Positions 25,701 through 36,921 of a stretch of 64,000 nt of DNA are shown piece after piece (the first letter of the stretch is position 1; every line of letters starts with the position of its first letter). The notes beneath the pieces were generated by a model that was not told the origin of the DNA, made no database searches, and was given only the letters and a program-made list of their open reading frames with translations. The position numbers and the translations under genes were made by a program. The stretch covers positions 620,001-684,000 of the forward strand of contig NQMI01000005.1 of assembly GCA_002270565.1 (NCBI GenBank). Direction: 5' to 3'. This DNA is from Stenocarpella maydis (taxonomy: Eukaryota; Ascomycota; Sordariomycetes; Diaporthales; Diaporthaceae).

Positions 25701-26677
25701 ACCATGTTGCTGATTTTCTCTGTGGCAACACGTCAGTGGCTCCCCTGGCAATGACTCCAAGTGAGGATAGGAGACGTACCGATATCAAGGACATTGCCGC
25801 CACGGCTCGTGTCCAGGTGAAGGGGCGCATTACATGCTGGGCAGTACTGCGATTCGAACTCCCTGATGAACTCGTAGAAACACGCCTCGTGCGAGACGTG
25901 GGAGCATGAGAATTGTAGGATCCGCTCGCCGCGGAGGGTGTGTTCAAGTGGCTCCTCACACACAGCACACTCGGCGCCGACAAAGGTGCGCTCCCTCCGG
26001 GTGCGGCTCCGGTCAGCGTTCATCATGCCAAAGTTGGAGGTTATATTCGCTCGCAGAGCACCTTCGCGGGATCCGACTGAGCCAGCTGAGCGGGAGGAAC
26101 GGTGCGAGGGCGGTCGTAGAGTCCCGGCGGCGATGGAATGGCCTGTGGTCGTGGGAAAAGGGGGCGTTAGTTAGCCTTCGAGAGCGCTGACAGGATCCCG
26201 TCGCTGTGGCGAGTGGCCGGGGGTGGGTGCAGAGAGGCGGGACCACAGCGCGGGCTCGAATGCACCCTGCCAGGCTGAGGGGAGGAGCAGCTGGGTGGTT
26301 CGGGGCGCGGAGCGGTGGGATTCCAGACAGGAGCGTGTGAAGCGACAAGGCGCCAGGTGTGGCTGGGGAACGGTTTGAGGTTTGGGAAACAGAGAAGAAA
26401 GGCTGAAGCTTAACTCACCCTTTTCCGGGAACGACGGCCCGTCGTCTGGGTCGCCGTGCGGCTTGATGGTTGTGTAATTGGGGCCCGTCCTCGCAGCGGA
26501 ACCAGAGCCAGAGGCGGTGGTGATCGGCTCTGTTCCTCCCCAGGCGGATGCGAAGCCCTTCTTGTCGCGGCCGATTAGACCAAGCTGTTTCAGGCTGGCC
26601 AGCTGGGCGTCGGCAATCCGCTGCTCTTTGGCAAAACCCTGCTGTTTCCCTTGTTTCCCTTGGGATCGATTGAACAT
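22751..26677 (-). CDS. RING-H2 / PH / VWA protein related to Ste5-Far1 scaffolds
   Basis: Four exons, 26419-26677, 25780-26142, 24048-25719 and 22751-23996, give 1179 residues. Order of domains: a short N-terminal region with a Gln-rich start; a RING-H2 finger near 145-190 (CAVC, then CSHVSHEAC, then CPAC); a disordered Pro/Ser linker; a PH-like domain near 448-566 (RLYGTLRVGKDKLSWQELECF); and a von Willebrand A domain near 634-780 (DALRFMVYTLGERDRMGLVTFGS). A long C-terminal region follows. RING-PH-VWA is the architecture of the Ste5/Far1 family that scaffolds the pheromone-type MAP kinase cascade. In the VWA domain the expected DxSxS metal site reads PISSS, so metal binding is probably lost. 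The role as a scaffold is inferred from architecture, not shown here. The long G-poor transcribed-strand leader upstream suggests regulated expression. Confidence 0.8.
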
Positions 26678-27798
26678 ATGGGCCCCGGGGATGGAGGTAT
26701 TGTCGGCGGAGGCGAAATGGAAATCGGAGCGGGCGATAGAAAAAGGGCAACGGAGATGCGTTGTGACCTGCGCCCGTGCCTGAGTCTGTGCCTGGATTGA
26801 ACGAGCCTAAGCGGCGGCGCCTTGTCCTAGTGGAAATGAGTCGCGTAACAACGTCCCCAGGCTGGCGCGGCCCTTGCTCAGGGAAGTGGACCTCTGATGA
26901 CAGGAAGCGGATCGCTATGGGGCCTGGGCTCGTGCCGTGGGTGGGCTCTTGCTGTGGTCTGGGATCCAGGAGGACCGGAAGCTTTTCAGGAGGGAAAGAC
27001 ACAGTTTGAGCCGTTGCGGCCTTGGGGCCTGACCCGGGACGACCCCAGCTGTGCGGCGATCTGTCTTTCAAGCCACGAGCGAGCAAGCGAGCTTGGCCCG
27101 TGGTCCGCAAGCCTAGTCTGGACTGGGTCTTGGGACAGTGGCCTGGGGATGTACTTGGGGATTGCGATTGACAGGCGGGCGGGCACGCAGACAGGCACAG
27201 GACAAAGGGGCACCACCACGGTTTTCCGTACCGAGTAGTAGCAGAGGAGCAGGGCGGTGGTGGCTTGACCAGCAGGGCGACGTCCTGTGCGAATTGTGGG
27301 CTTTCACCCAAACTCGTGGAGCCGGGGTTGGAAGGCTGTTTCAGAGGGGTCGTATAACAACTATGCTGCAGATGGCGAGGTTGGGGGGGGAGGGCTTGCA
27401 GCTTTCTGGGCGCGCTCGATGATGATGATGATGGTGATAAGGTTCACCTTAAGCTGGCCGTGTGGATTCAGTGCGCACCTCCAAGCTGACTTTTCCGCTG
27501 GACTAGGCTGGCTGCTTCCGAGGTGGTGCCGTCGGGAGTTGATAATGTAGCGAGGGAGGGCGGACGGAAGAGAGAGAACGCTTGGGAGACAGACGGGTGA
27601 TGTCAGCTCAGCTCAGGTCCAGGTCCAGGTCGGGCTCTTTCGACGCCCTCTCCACTCGGTGCTGCCTCTTTGGCGTGGGTGTATAATGAGTTATGCGGTA
27701 TGCAGTAACGTCAGTATGCACGGCGACAGTGATGGCGTGACAACAGAGTAGCGCTAGCGGCAGAGACAGCGACGGCGACAATAGCCACTCGTCGCTCC

Positions 27799-27860
27799 GT
27801 CAGTCAGTCACTTAGCCAGTCAGTCACTTAGCCAGTCAGTAGGTCAGTCCCTCAAGTCAG
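27799..27860. repeat. Interrupted TCAG repeat with an 18-bp higher-order unit
   Basis: CAGTCAGTCACTTAGC occurs twice in tandem, then degenerates into AGTAGGTCAGTCCCTCAAGTCAG. It resembles the TCAG array upstream of the flippase gene. Confidence 0.85.
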
Positions 27861-28373
27861 ATACGCGGTCGTGATCGCGATACTCCGAGGCTGGGTCCCT
27901 GGTGGATCAAGTCACGGCTAATAACGGCAGGGCATCGGTGACATTGGCAGATGTTCTAGCTGGATATCATTGTCTCGTGTGTGTGGGCGCGCGGGTGTCT
28001 CTCCAAAATAGGGTTACAACAAGGCCTTGGAGAGCAGCAGCTCCTCTGCTCCTCTGCTCCTCTGCGTGAGTGCCCGGGACCCGGGGTGGCCTGGGATGGG
28101 ACGGGACGGATAGTTTGGTAGAGACTGTGCACGCCGCAGCGGTGCAACAAGAATGGTGTCGCGGTGATCGGTAAGAGGGGCCGTCTCAAGTGGAAGACGG
28201 AGAAAGGGCGGGCAATTTTCGCTGGGTCTGACTGTCAAGCAAAGCAGTAAATGGCGAGATGGCGGGCGAGAGAGGATCTTTGGGATGTGGAAGGATGATC
28301 CGATGTCCGAAGGGCGATGTGGTGTGATGCGATGCGATACGACACGGGCACAATACAACAAGGACGTGCTACG

Positions 28374-28416
28374 TGCTGGCTGCTGGCTGCTGGCTGGTGC
28401 TGCTGCTGATGCTGAC
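28374..28416. repeat. GCTGGCT / GCT imperfect repeat
   Basis: Three CTGCTGG units followed by CTG triplets, in the putative leader of the RING-PH-VWA gene. Confidence 0.75.
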
Positions 28417-29215
28417 TGGTTTTGGTGAGGGGAGAGGAAGATGGACGTGACGACAGGAGACGGAGTGGGAGTGAGAGTGGAGGAGGTACGGAGGACTGAA
28501 GGGACCCCAGCCCTGGCTGGCGATGCAAGGCGATGCAGGGCGATGCAAGATGCCAGAGCAAGCAGAGCAACAACCCACCTCGACTGGTCACTTTCCCGCG
28601 GCCAATAGCGTTGCTCGCCGGCGACCGACCCTTTCCTATACGATGGCTTCTTTAAGATTGTGTGCCTTGACCCTGAATTCATGATGCTGCCCATGGCATG
28701 CCGTGCTGCAACGCCCCTCCCCTCTCGTGCAGCAGCTGGTCGTCTCTTCTATCATCGACAGGGGAGACGACCGCGACCCACGGCCGCCAGACATCACAAA
28801 GTGAACATGCCCGGTGACTGCCGACCACGAGAGCGGCACTAGCCAGTCTAGTGTATGTTGTATTTGTTTCCCCAGGGTCCGTCACGATCCGAGACATTTG
28901 CTGTCCCCAGATCCCGGCAACGTGGAATTCCAGACCTTGACCCCTTACCTTGGTTATCTTCTTCCGCACTAACCGGCGAGCTGGCAGGCCGGGACAAGAG
29001 CATCAAGTGCCAATGGCCCCCTTTACACTACACTAATAAGCAAAGGGGGCACGCAGCCTCTCTGCCTGTCAACCCTATTCCAGCACGCCATGGCCATGGC
29101 ACGTTGGAGACGACGACCATTGCCACGTGCCGACACTCGGCCGTGCCTGACCCTGGCCGACTAGCCCGGAGCATCAACCAGGCAGACGAGAACAAAGGCT
29201 GTGCTGCGCTTCGCT

Positions 29216-29263
29216 TGTGCTGTGCTGTGCTGTGCCGTGCCGTGCCGTGCTGTGCCGTGCTGC
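29216..29263. repeat. GTGCT/GTGCC pentanucleotide repeat
   Basis: About nine five-base units alternating GTGCT and GTGCC. Confidence 0.9.
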
Positions 29264-31429
29264 ACGAGGTATCTGCACTACGGAGTACTACCTACTACTG
29301 GGCCTTACCGTTGCATCCTGCTCTAGTCCCGTGGAGCTACCATCCAAGTGGGTTCGTCAAATGTTGGCGCCTGCATCAGTGCACACTCGCGCTACGACAC
29401 ACCATCGCATCGTGGGGCCTTGGGTAGTTGCATTGATCTAAACCCCACGAGAACATACTATTGTGCGCCTCCGACCTCATATGCCATCCAGGCTCGCAAA
29501 TCAGACGACCGGCCCGGCAGTCAGAGCGTCAGAGTCACTCAGCCAGACAACGAGACTGGCGCGCGGGAATGGCAGCCTGTCGAAACGACGCCCAGCCCAG
29601 GTCAACTTCTTGGCTGGCACGGACTATGAACTATGAAATACAACAGAGTTGACACCTCCAACATTCTCCTCAACCACCCTTGCTCCTGCGCTGCGCACCA
29701 CCTGCAAGCCTCGTCTCTGCCAGTCACCTATCTCTTCATGGTCCAAACAAACACTAGTACAACACTACACACATAGTCAGGATAGTCAGCGGAGTACTGC
29801 AGGTTCACTGCAGCTTGGAAAGGAAAAATCCCGGGTCGAGTCGCAATTCCCCACCAAGAACATGCCTGTCACCTGCTGCTCCCGGCCCATCTCGACCGTC
29901 GGTACGTACGGGGCCGGCATTTTAGTGTATTTGGCTGCTGTGGGCTGTTCCTGGCAGAATTCCGAAAGGCTCCAGACCCAAGTCGCATTCCAACCTGTGG
30001 TTGGATGATGCCCCTCCTGCGAGTCCCTGCAGGGCTCCCGCGCAGCGTTGCGGAGGGCAGGATTTGCCTACCTGAATTGACCATCTGGCCCGGCCGGGCC
30101 CCCCTCCCTCAGGGCCCCAATCTTCTCGAGTAATACCGCATGCAAAATACGAAACAGCTTCACCGGTGCTATGGTTAATCTTCAGTGGAACGTGGTCTGC
30201 ACTACACTACTAGTGAGTGCACAGGAATACAGCTCTGGTGCCATCAGCCATGTGCCCCACTGGCGTTTTGGTACACGCGAAGGCGAAGAACTAGTCTAGG
30301 CGGGCAAACGGCTAGCAAGACGTATGCCAGCCCTCCACCAGCCAGTCACCACTCACTCTACCGGGCTGGCAGGGTGGTGGGTGATCGCCAAAACCTGGTT
30401 TGAGAGACACCGGGAAGGGAGCTACGAGCATCGCGCCCCTACACTAACCACCCAAGGCACACTAGCCCCGATCTCATCTCACGGCCGTCGAGGCCAGCCC
30501 ATGGGGAGGAATTGGAGAGACTGAGGGATCAGCCCAGCCGCAGCCTCGCCCTCGCCTCGAATTCCAGCTGGGACCATATCACTGGATCATACAGCCCAGC
30601 CAATGACCAGCTCGCGAGCTCCAATTGGCAAAGGTTCGCACTAGTGTGGTGTAAAACCTCCGGGTATGTGGCCGCGTCCCACCCTCCGTTGAAAGATTGC
30701 TTGGGCGTGCTTGGATGTTCCCCTGGCCATGCGAGCACGTGGCAACAAGACAGGTGTGCCAGGGCATGTTCGCAGGCGGTAGGCCTGACAAGTCTCCCAT
30801 GGGCAGTGCCTCGCCGCTGGGACGGCGGATGTACGTACTCCGTACAATAAGCTCAACCGCTTGGCCCGTCAGCCTGCCCAGCTGGGAGTTGCACTCTCCC
30901 GTGCCATGCCCTGTACCCGCTTGGACCTGTTCGGCAATGCGCGGGCACACCCTCTCGCTGCCGCGATCAAGAAAATGTCCAAGTTATTGGAATGTGCGCG
31001 TATTCTGACTCGATGTGGGAGTTTGAGATCTTGGTGGGATACAATGCGGCCGACGCCCATCCAACTCTAAACATGGCGTTGCAAATGTTGCCAGGCGGGT
31101 CACTGAGCCTGTACAACATCTCATACGCAGCCCTCCCGACCAAAGAAGCACATAGTAAACCATCCGAATTCCCCAAGGACACGGAAGCGTGACCTGCAGG
31201 CCACAAGGGAGAGGCGGGAGAATGGCAGCTGTAGGGCCAGTGGCCAGCAGATACATGGTAGCACCGCTGGGCACATGATGAAACATCCTCACACAACTGT
31301 TGGGCGAGCTAGGTGTGGATGCTTATTGGATCGCAACTATTGAAATCCTTGAGCTCCCACCCATCCATCCGGAGCATTATGGTGCAGCCTCGCTCGACTC
31401 GCGGTCGTTGCTCGATGCGGCGACCAAAC

Positions 31430-31450
31430 AAAAAAAAAAAAAAAAAAAAA
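31430..31450. repeat. Homopolymer run of 21 A
   Basis: Uninterrupted A21, sixty bases before the undetermined base at 31511. Confidence 0.85.
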
Positions 31451-31510
31451 TTCCCGAATGCGCGATTTGGATAGGGGCCGCATTAAATATATACAGCAAG
31501 GCTCCATACC

Positions 31511-31523
31511 NGGGGGGGGGGGG
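31511..31523. other. Undetermined base next to a G12 run
   Basis: An N precedes twelve G, showing that the assembly could not resolve a homopolymer here. Confidence 0.95.
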
Positions 31524-32367
31524 CGTGGCGCGTGCCGTGTGCGTGTGTGTTGGCCCTCGCCCTCTGGAACATAACCGTCACGCCTGCGCTGGTTGGTGAG
31601 ACAAAGTGCAACGGCTGGGAGGGGGCAGAGACATTCCCGTTCTGCCTTGCTTTCTTTTCCCCTGTTGGTATCTGGCATGTTTCGCCCAGGTAGGATTCAA
31701 TGTTCGCAGAGATACCCGGCGTGGGTAAGCAACCAATAAGACAATACTTGATCACTTTGGGGGTGGGGAGAGAAAATCCACTTTGCTCCTTTGCCCTTTC
31801 GCTCATTTCCTGAACCGCTGATTCGCTTCCTTCCATGCACGCATAAGTACTGTATGCTGCACGACACACACGCGCGCGCGCGGAATCCTCCTTGGGGGCC
31901 GGAAAAGAGATATCAAGAGAGGATTTGATGTTACACATACACTCAATCCGAGTAGCATGATTCCCTGTGAGCGGTTTTATGCATGCGGCGAATCCAGCTT
32001 CGCGAGTAACTAAACTGCTTGCATTCTTGGCGGGTAGGAAGCAAGTGCAGCAAATAGTTCCTCAAGGACAATGATATTCCTTGCTCTGACGGGCTCCGTT
32101 TTGTGCTAGCCTTCCCTGATCCTTCCTGTGGGATTTTGATTGGCCGCCCTGACGGTCTTCGATGTGGTTTTCAGAAAACCATGTGATTCGAGTACCTTTT
32201 GGTAAGGACTCATCAGATGTCTCGCTGATTCTACGAAGGTCCAGGTCATGCGTAATGGCGTGGACATGGGAATCCATTAAAAGACGGATCTTTCTCTACT
32301 ACTGGGTAATCTAGACACTACAGGCACGGTCAGTTCGTGGGTGTGTGACAAATCCCAGACAGCAAGT

Positions 32368-32445
32368 CAAGATATATATGTATATATATATATATAATTA
32401 TAATATTTTCGTATGATCTATAACTATACTATAATATAATGTATG
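32368..32445. repeat. AT-rich island with TA dinucleotide tract
   Basis: Nearly pure A/T including ATATATGTATATATATATA and TATAATATAATG, sharply different from the GC-rich surroundings. No element was recognised. Confidence 0.8.
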
Positions 32446-32870
32446 TTGGGTTGGATTCAATGTGTGAATATTGTGTATCAGGAACAGGATGATTGCCGAT
32501 ATAATACTAGTGACCTGGGTCGGCGTCACGCGATCCTTTCACGTTGATCGAAGGTTGTGTCAAGCACTTGACGGCCGATCGAATTGACCTGATCGGCAGC
32601 TTGCGAGCGCCAGACGATAGCTAGCCTCACGTTGAAGCGGAAAAAGACACTACGGGGTCACTGGCACAAGCATTGTATCCTTGAGTCTATTTTCTAGTGC
32701 GTACATAGGGACACGCGGTATCATCGCCGACGCGCAACAGGTGACAGATGCCTCAGAAACGCGGTTTGAATATTATTTTCCCGCATCAAGTCCTCACGTC
32801 CTCGGCAGGTCTATGCCTTGGTGGATATACAATTCGTTGGTGTCACCGTCAAGTCTTATACGCCATTCGC

Positions 32871-34788
32871 TTAGTCCTCGTCCCAGTTCTGCCGCAGTTT
32901 GTTAGTCTCTTGAGGCCCAGGGTCGTGCTGGAGGCGGGCAGATGCTTACTGGATTGGGTCCTGGGGGCTTGGGGCCACCGGCTTGCCTCGCCACGATGAT
33001 CTGGTCCACCGATAGGACGGTCCTGGCGGCCTCTGTTGCCAGCCTGATGGCCCAGCTCTTGGTGACCATAAGGTCCAGGATGCCGGCATCTTGGGCGTCC
33101 AAAATCCCAGTGTCCTCCTCGTTCTGTTACAACTGGTCAGTGGAGGAGCATGCTCGTATGGGTTGTAGATAAATCATACCTCGATGTCGACACCGGTGGT
33201 CCACTCGTCCTTCCGGCTGTGCGCGGCGTACAGCCTGCTCAACACCTCTGTGGCATCCAGACCGGCGCTCTCCGCAATGCTCCTCGGGACGACCTCGAAG
33301 GCCTCGCCGTACTTCTTGATGGCGTACTGCGCCAGGCCCGGTGTCTTCTCGCCGTATGCCTGTATCCTCTCAACGAGCTGGATCTCAGTTGCGCCAGCTC
33401 CCGGCACGAGTCTTGCGTCCTTGGTGATGGCCTTGACGACGTTGACACCGTCATCCACGGCGCGCTCGATGTCGTCGAGGTGGTTCTGGGTGGCGCCACG
33501 GAGCACCAGGGTTGCTGTCCTCGTGACCTCGTCCTCCTGCCTGAACACCGTGACACGGTCGCCGCCGATCTCGAGGGTCTCCACCACATCGATAGAGCCC
33601 ATCTCATCCGGCATGGGAGCGCCGAGCCTCGCCAGGGGTGTTGCACCGACGACCCTGCATATCCTCCGGAGGTCGAACTTGCTGAGAATCTTGATGACCA
33701 GGATGCCGTAGCGGTTCAGGTAGTGCATGGCCAGCTCCCCGACGGTGGAGCCGGCGATGACCACGCGGAGGCCGACGTCGTGGAGCTCCTTGATAGCGGC
33801 CTCGAGCTGGGCCTCCTCACCCCTTGTGAAGTTGAGCATCTCGTTGGCATTGTGCAGCAAGACGGTGCCCTTGGTCTCGGTCTGGCTGATGTCGATGGCG
33901 CACGAGTAGACACCGACCTTTGCCTTGGCAGCCTTCTTTACAGAGCCATTGGGCTCCTTGGGGAAGACCATGCCCTTGACGACGCGGCTCTGCTCCAAGC
34001 TGCCACCCATGATTTTGACCACACGGATGTTGTCGACGCTAAAGTTGGCGGGGTTCTTGGGGAGGACGGCAAGGACAGCCTCGGCGACGAGGTCTGCCAG
34101 GAAGTCCTCGTTGCCGTTCTGCTTGCTGGCGACGACGGTACGGATGGCCTTGCTGAGCTCCTGCTGGGACGTGAGCTCGGCGGCCTTGTCGACCTCGAGC
34201 TCCTCGAGGGCCTCGAGGGCAAAGTTCTGGGCCTTCTCGTAGCCGGTGACGATGTCGGAGGTCTTGAGACCCATGCGGAGGAGGTCCTCGGCCTTCCTCA
34301 GCAGCTCGCCGGCCAGCACGATGACCAGGTTGGTGCCATCGCCCATCTCGGCATCCTGCTGCTGACTGGCCATGACCAGCAGCTTGGCGGCGGGGTGGAC
34401 GACGTCGAGCTCGCGGAGGATGGTGGCGGCGTCGGAGGTCAGGATCATCTTTTGCAGGTGGTTGATGACGATCTTGTTGCGGCCGTAAGGGCCCAGGGAG
34501 GTCTGGACGGTGGAAGCTATGGCGCGGCAGGCGTCGATGTTCCTGAGGACGGCGCCATCCTCGGAGTCGTAGCTGCAGTGTTGGGCCCCTGGTCAGTACG
34601 CGATGCTGACCTGAGTGCTTGAGGGTGGGGGAGAGGGTATATATATATACATATATATCATGGACGAGACGCGGAAAGGGGCAAGGTGTGTGTATAGATG
34701 GACGGGTGGAGGGGGAAAGGTGGATTTACTTGTTGTAGCCGCCCTTGAAAAGGCCAGAATTTGGCGCCTTGGGGATATTCAGAGACAT
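32871..34788 (-). CDS. CCT8: CCT8, theta subunit of the cytosolic chaperonin TRiC/CCT
   Basis: Exons 34730-34788, 33180-34572, 32950-33123 and 32871-32888 encode 547 residues, matching CCT8 orthologues. CCT is the hetero-oligomeric ATP-driven ring that folds actin, tubulin and WD40 proteins. The protein starts MSLNIPKAPNSGLFKGGY; TSLGPYG lies near 44-50 and the ATP-binding GDGTN near 97-101; the second half has GAGATEIQLVERI and the C-terminal GILDLMVTKSWAIRLATEAA and VDQIIVARQAGGPKPPG. The last exon adds only NWDED, which restores the usual acidic tail; without it the frame would run into SICPPP. The start codon is the one opening the conserved MSLNIPKAP. It shares an 834-bp divergent promoter with the Nhp10-like gene. 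A 490-codon frame lies antisense but is a shadow of codon bias. Confidence 0.97.
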
Positions 34789-35622
34789 GTTGACGTGTTG
34801 ATCTCGGCAGGCCAGGGACTGACAACACGCTGGGACTCGAGGTTGGGGATGGACGTGACTGACTTGACGAGAATGCGGCCAAGTAGGTGCCAGCACAAGG
34901 CAGTTTAGGTGGAGGGGTTTGGAGCTCAAGCAAACAAAAATTCGGCCGGCTGCAAGGCGAGGTGCCAGCCGGACAGGGGACCGCGTGGTGGGGCTGCTAT
35001 GGTACACTAGTGTAGCTACAGTACACAGCTGGCTTGACCTGTAACTGCTAGTCTACCACCGCAATGGGACCTCAGTTCTCCTCTATCCATGTACGGATCA
35101 ATACAGCCAACGAACAAGTGACATCCAACCCGGGGTTTTTATCCCCGAATGCGGCGCATACAAGTATGCAAAAATGACAAATTGCATTTCAAAAAGTAAA
35201 GGAATTAATTTGGCCCATTTCCATAATGTTCTGTGTTGTCTGAGAGGGAATGTGGAGAGCACAAGCCGACACCATTCCAGAGAGAGATCATCCAGATATG
35301 ACTGGTAGGTGTGTTTCCTTACCTACTACCTAGGTAATAAGGTGGCCCAAGCGTTGGCGTACGGGGAGTTCTTGGCAGCCTCGCCGGAGGTGCAGCTCGC
35401 AGTGGTGCTGCTGGGAGTTGAAGGATCGATCCCAGGTTCAATCACTTGTCCGTCACCTTTGATTGATACTTTAAACTTCTCCTTACCCTCCCCAATCATC
35501 AACCGTCCCTTCTATCATCAGGCCTTTTTTCCTCCATCATCACCATAATACCAATCACTGCAAGCCCATACCCCGAGCTCTTGAGTCCTCTCACCTCTGA
35601 CCTCTGCACTCGTCCTCTCGAA
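34789..35622. promoter_or_regulatory. Divergent promoter region, CCT8 and the Nhp10-like gene
   Basis: 834 bp between two start codons pointing outward. It holds an exact TACCTAGGTA palindrome at 35327-35336 and a pyrimidine-rich leader before 35623. No core promoter element can be assigned with confidence. Confidence 0.6.
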
Positions 35623-36921
35623 ATGGCCCCAGCAGCGTCCTGTAAGTTCAGAGCTCTCCACATTTCTTGTCAGTACCGGTAGCTTTCGCCCTGCGACTGA
35701 CTCCATCATCCACCTATCGGTCCATCCCTCCCGTCGCCGGGCTGACCCCATCGCCCGCCTCTCCAAAATCCCACCACCCGCCCCCCCAAATGCCTTGTGC
35801 CTTGTCGTCCTCGCGCAAAGCCTCATGCGCTCAGCCAGAATCCCTCCAGCCTTTGCTATATTATGGTCGCCAGCAAAACAAAGATGGGTCGCAGAGCTGA
35901 CAATGCTGATCCCCTAGCCGTGCCTCCTCCCCTGCCTCCCTCGGTCGAGGAGGCCTACCGCCGCAAGTGCCTGCAGCTCAAGCAGCGGACCATGGAGGTC
36001 GAGGAGGCCAACGATGCCGCACGCCTGCGCCTGACCAGGCTGCAGCGCCAGGTCGAGAAGCTCCGCATCGAGCGGGCCTTCCTCCTCGAGCAGATCGCCA
36101 AGCGAACCAGCACCAACGTCGAGGACTCGGAAGGCAGCCCCAGCCCGCCACCAACCGTACGTGACGGCCCTTCACCCTCACCCATGCCGTCGTCTTCTCT
36201 GTCCATACGCCCTGCTGGATCCCGGCGACAAAACCCATCATCACAATCAGCCCGCTTTGGAATTGCTACATCAGGCGCTGACCTAGACCTGCAACAACAG
36301 CCACAGGAGAAGCCTCTACGCAGCAAGCGGGGCCACCGAAAGCCCTCAGTCATTGCCAACCTGGACTCCAATGGCCCCCCTCCCACCTTTATCAACCAGG
36401 CCACGCAGCCCCCCTCCCCGAGCTCTGACGCCTACTCCCACACCAACCCCGAGACCAGCCAGAAGGACCCCCCCCTGCGCGCCAATGGCGTCGGCAAGCC
36501 CCCCAAGAAGCCCAACACCGCCTTTGACCTCTACTGCCGCGACCGCCGCCCCACCCTGACCACCAAGGACGAGGACATCAACGTCGACGAGGAGCTCGCC
36601 CGCGGCTGGAAGGAGCTCCCCGAAGAACGCCGCGATGAGTACAAGTCTCAGGAGACCAGGGCCATCTCCAAGTACGAGAAGGCCAAGGATAAATATGAGA
36701 ACGACAAGGCAGACGCCGAGGAGGCCGCGGCAGAAGCTGAGGCAGAAGCTGAAGCTGAGGCAGAGGCCGAGGCCGAGGCCGAGGCAGAGGCTGAGGCAGA
36801 GGCTGAGGCAGAGGAAACCGCAAAGAAGGTAAAACAGCCACCAGAATCCCAGGCCGACGGGACGCCTGCTCGCGATGACGACGTGGAGATGCAGACCGAC
36901 ACACCTGCTGCCGAGGACTAG
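35623..36921 (+). CDS. HMG-box protein, INO80-complex Nhp10-like
   Basis: Preferred model: a 19-nt first exon (35623-35641, MAPAAS then GTAAGT), a 276-nt intron, and exon 35918-36921, giving 340 residues. The first 100 residues contain SVEEAYRRKCLQLKQRTMEV and RLRIERAFLLEQIAKR-like coiled-coil sequence, the pattern of the small INO80 subunits (TFPT/INO80F-like, Nhp10). An HMG box follows near 198-265 (PPKKPNTAFDLYCRDRRP, ARGWKELPEERRDEYKSQE). Then comes a Glu-Ala repeat tract and an acidic tail. Nhp10 helps INO80 bind DNA and nucleosomes, so nuclear chromatin remodelling is the likely role. Without the first intron, ATG 35863 or 35884 could start the same frame, so the N-terminus is open. Family assignment rests on domain order and is moderately sure. 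Confidence 0.75.
36727..36821 (+). repeat. Glu-Ala codon repeat inside the Nhp10-like gene
   Basis: GAGGCN/GAAGCN codons alternate about 15 times, encoding EAEAEA. The third base varies, so the repeat is kept at protein level more than at DNA level. Confidence 0.9.

Larger units (their letters stand above)
26678..28600 (-). promoter_or_regulatory. Putative long 5' leader/promoter of the RING-PH-VWA gene
   Basis: The + strand is markedly G-rich and C-poor over about 1.9 kb, so the transcribed RNA would be C-rich, mirroring the block upstream of the Ecl1-like gene. It contains short repeats: GATGATGAT near 27417-27437, TCAG units at 27799-27860, CTCCTCTG units near 28040-28064 and GCTGGCT units near 28374-28416. 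Extent and promoter position are inferred from composition only. Confidence 0.4.
28601..32870. other. Gene-free region between the RING-PH-VWA gene and CCT8
   Basis: I see no supported coding sequence. Contents: a GTGCT/GTGCC pentanucleotide array (29216-29263), an A21 run (31430-31450), an undetermined base beside a G12 run (31511-31523), an ACGCGCG tract near 31865-31882, and an AT-rich island (32368-32445). A 71-codon minus-strand frame at 32062-32277 is not recognised. The last few hundred bases must include the CCT8 3' UTR. Confidence 0.5.

Noticed and set aside
33150..34622. 490-codon open frame on the + strand
   Set aside because: It is antisense to the CCT8 exon and its open state follows from the G/C third-position bias of that gene. 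The protein is repetitive Asp/Val/Leu/Gly with no family resemblance.
36157..36250. Possible intron (GTACGT donor, CAG acceptor) in the Nhp10-like gene
   Set aside because: Removing 94 nt would shift the frame and destroy the HMG box; the unspliced frame is open and continuous.
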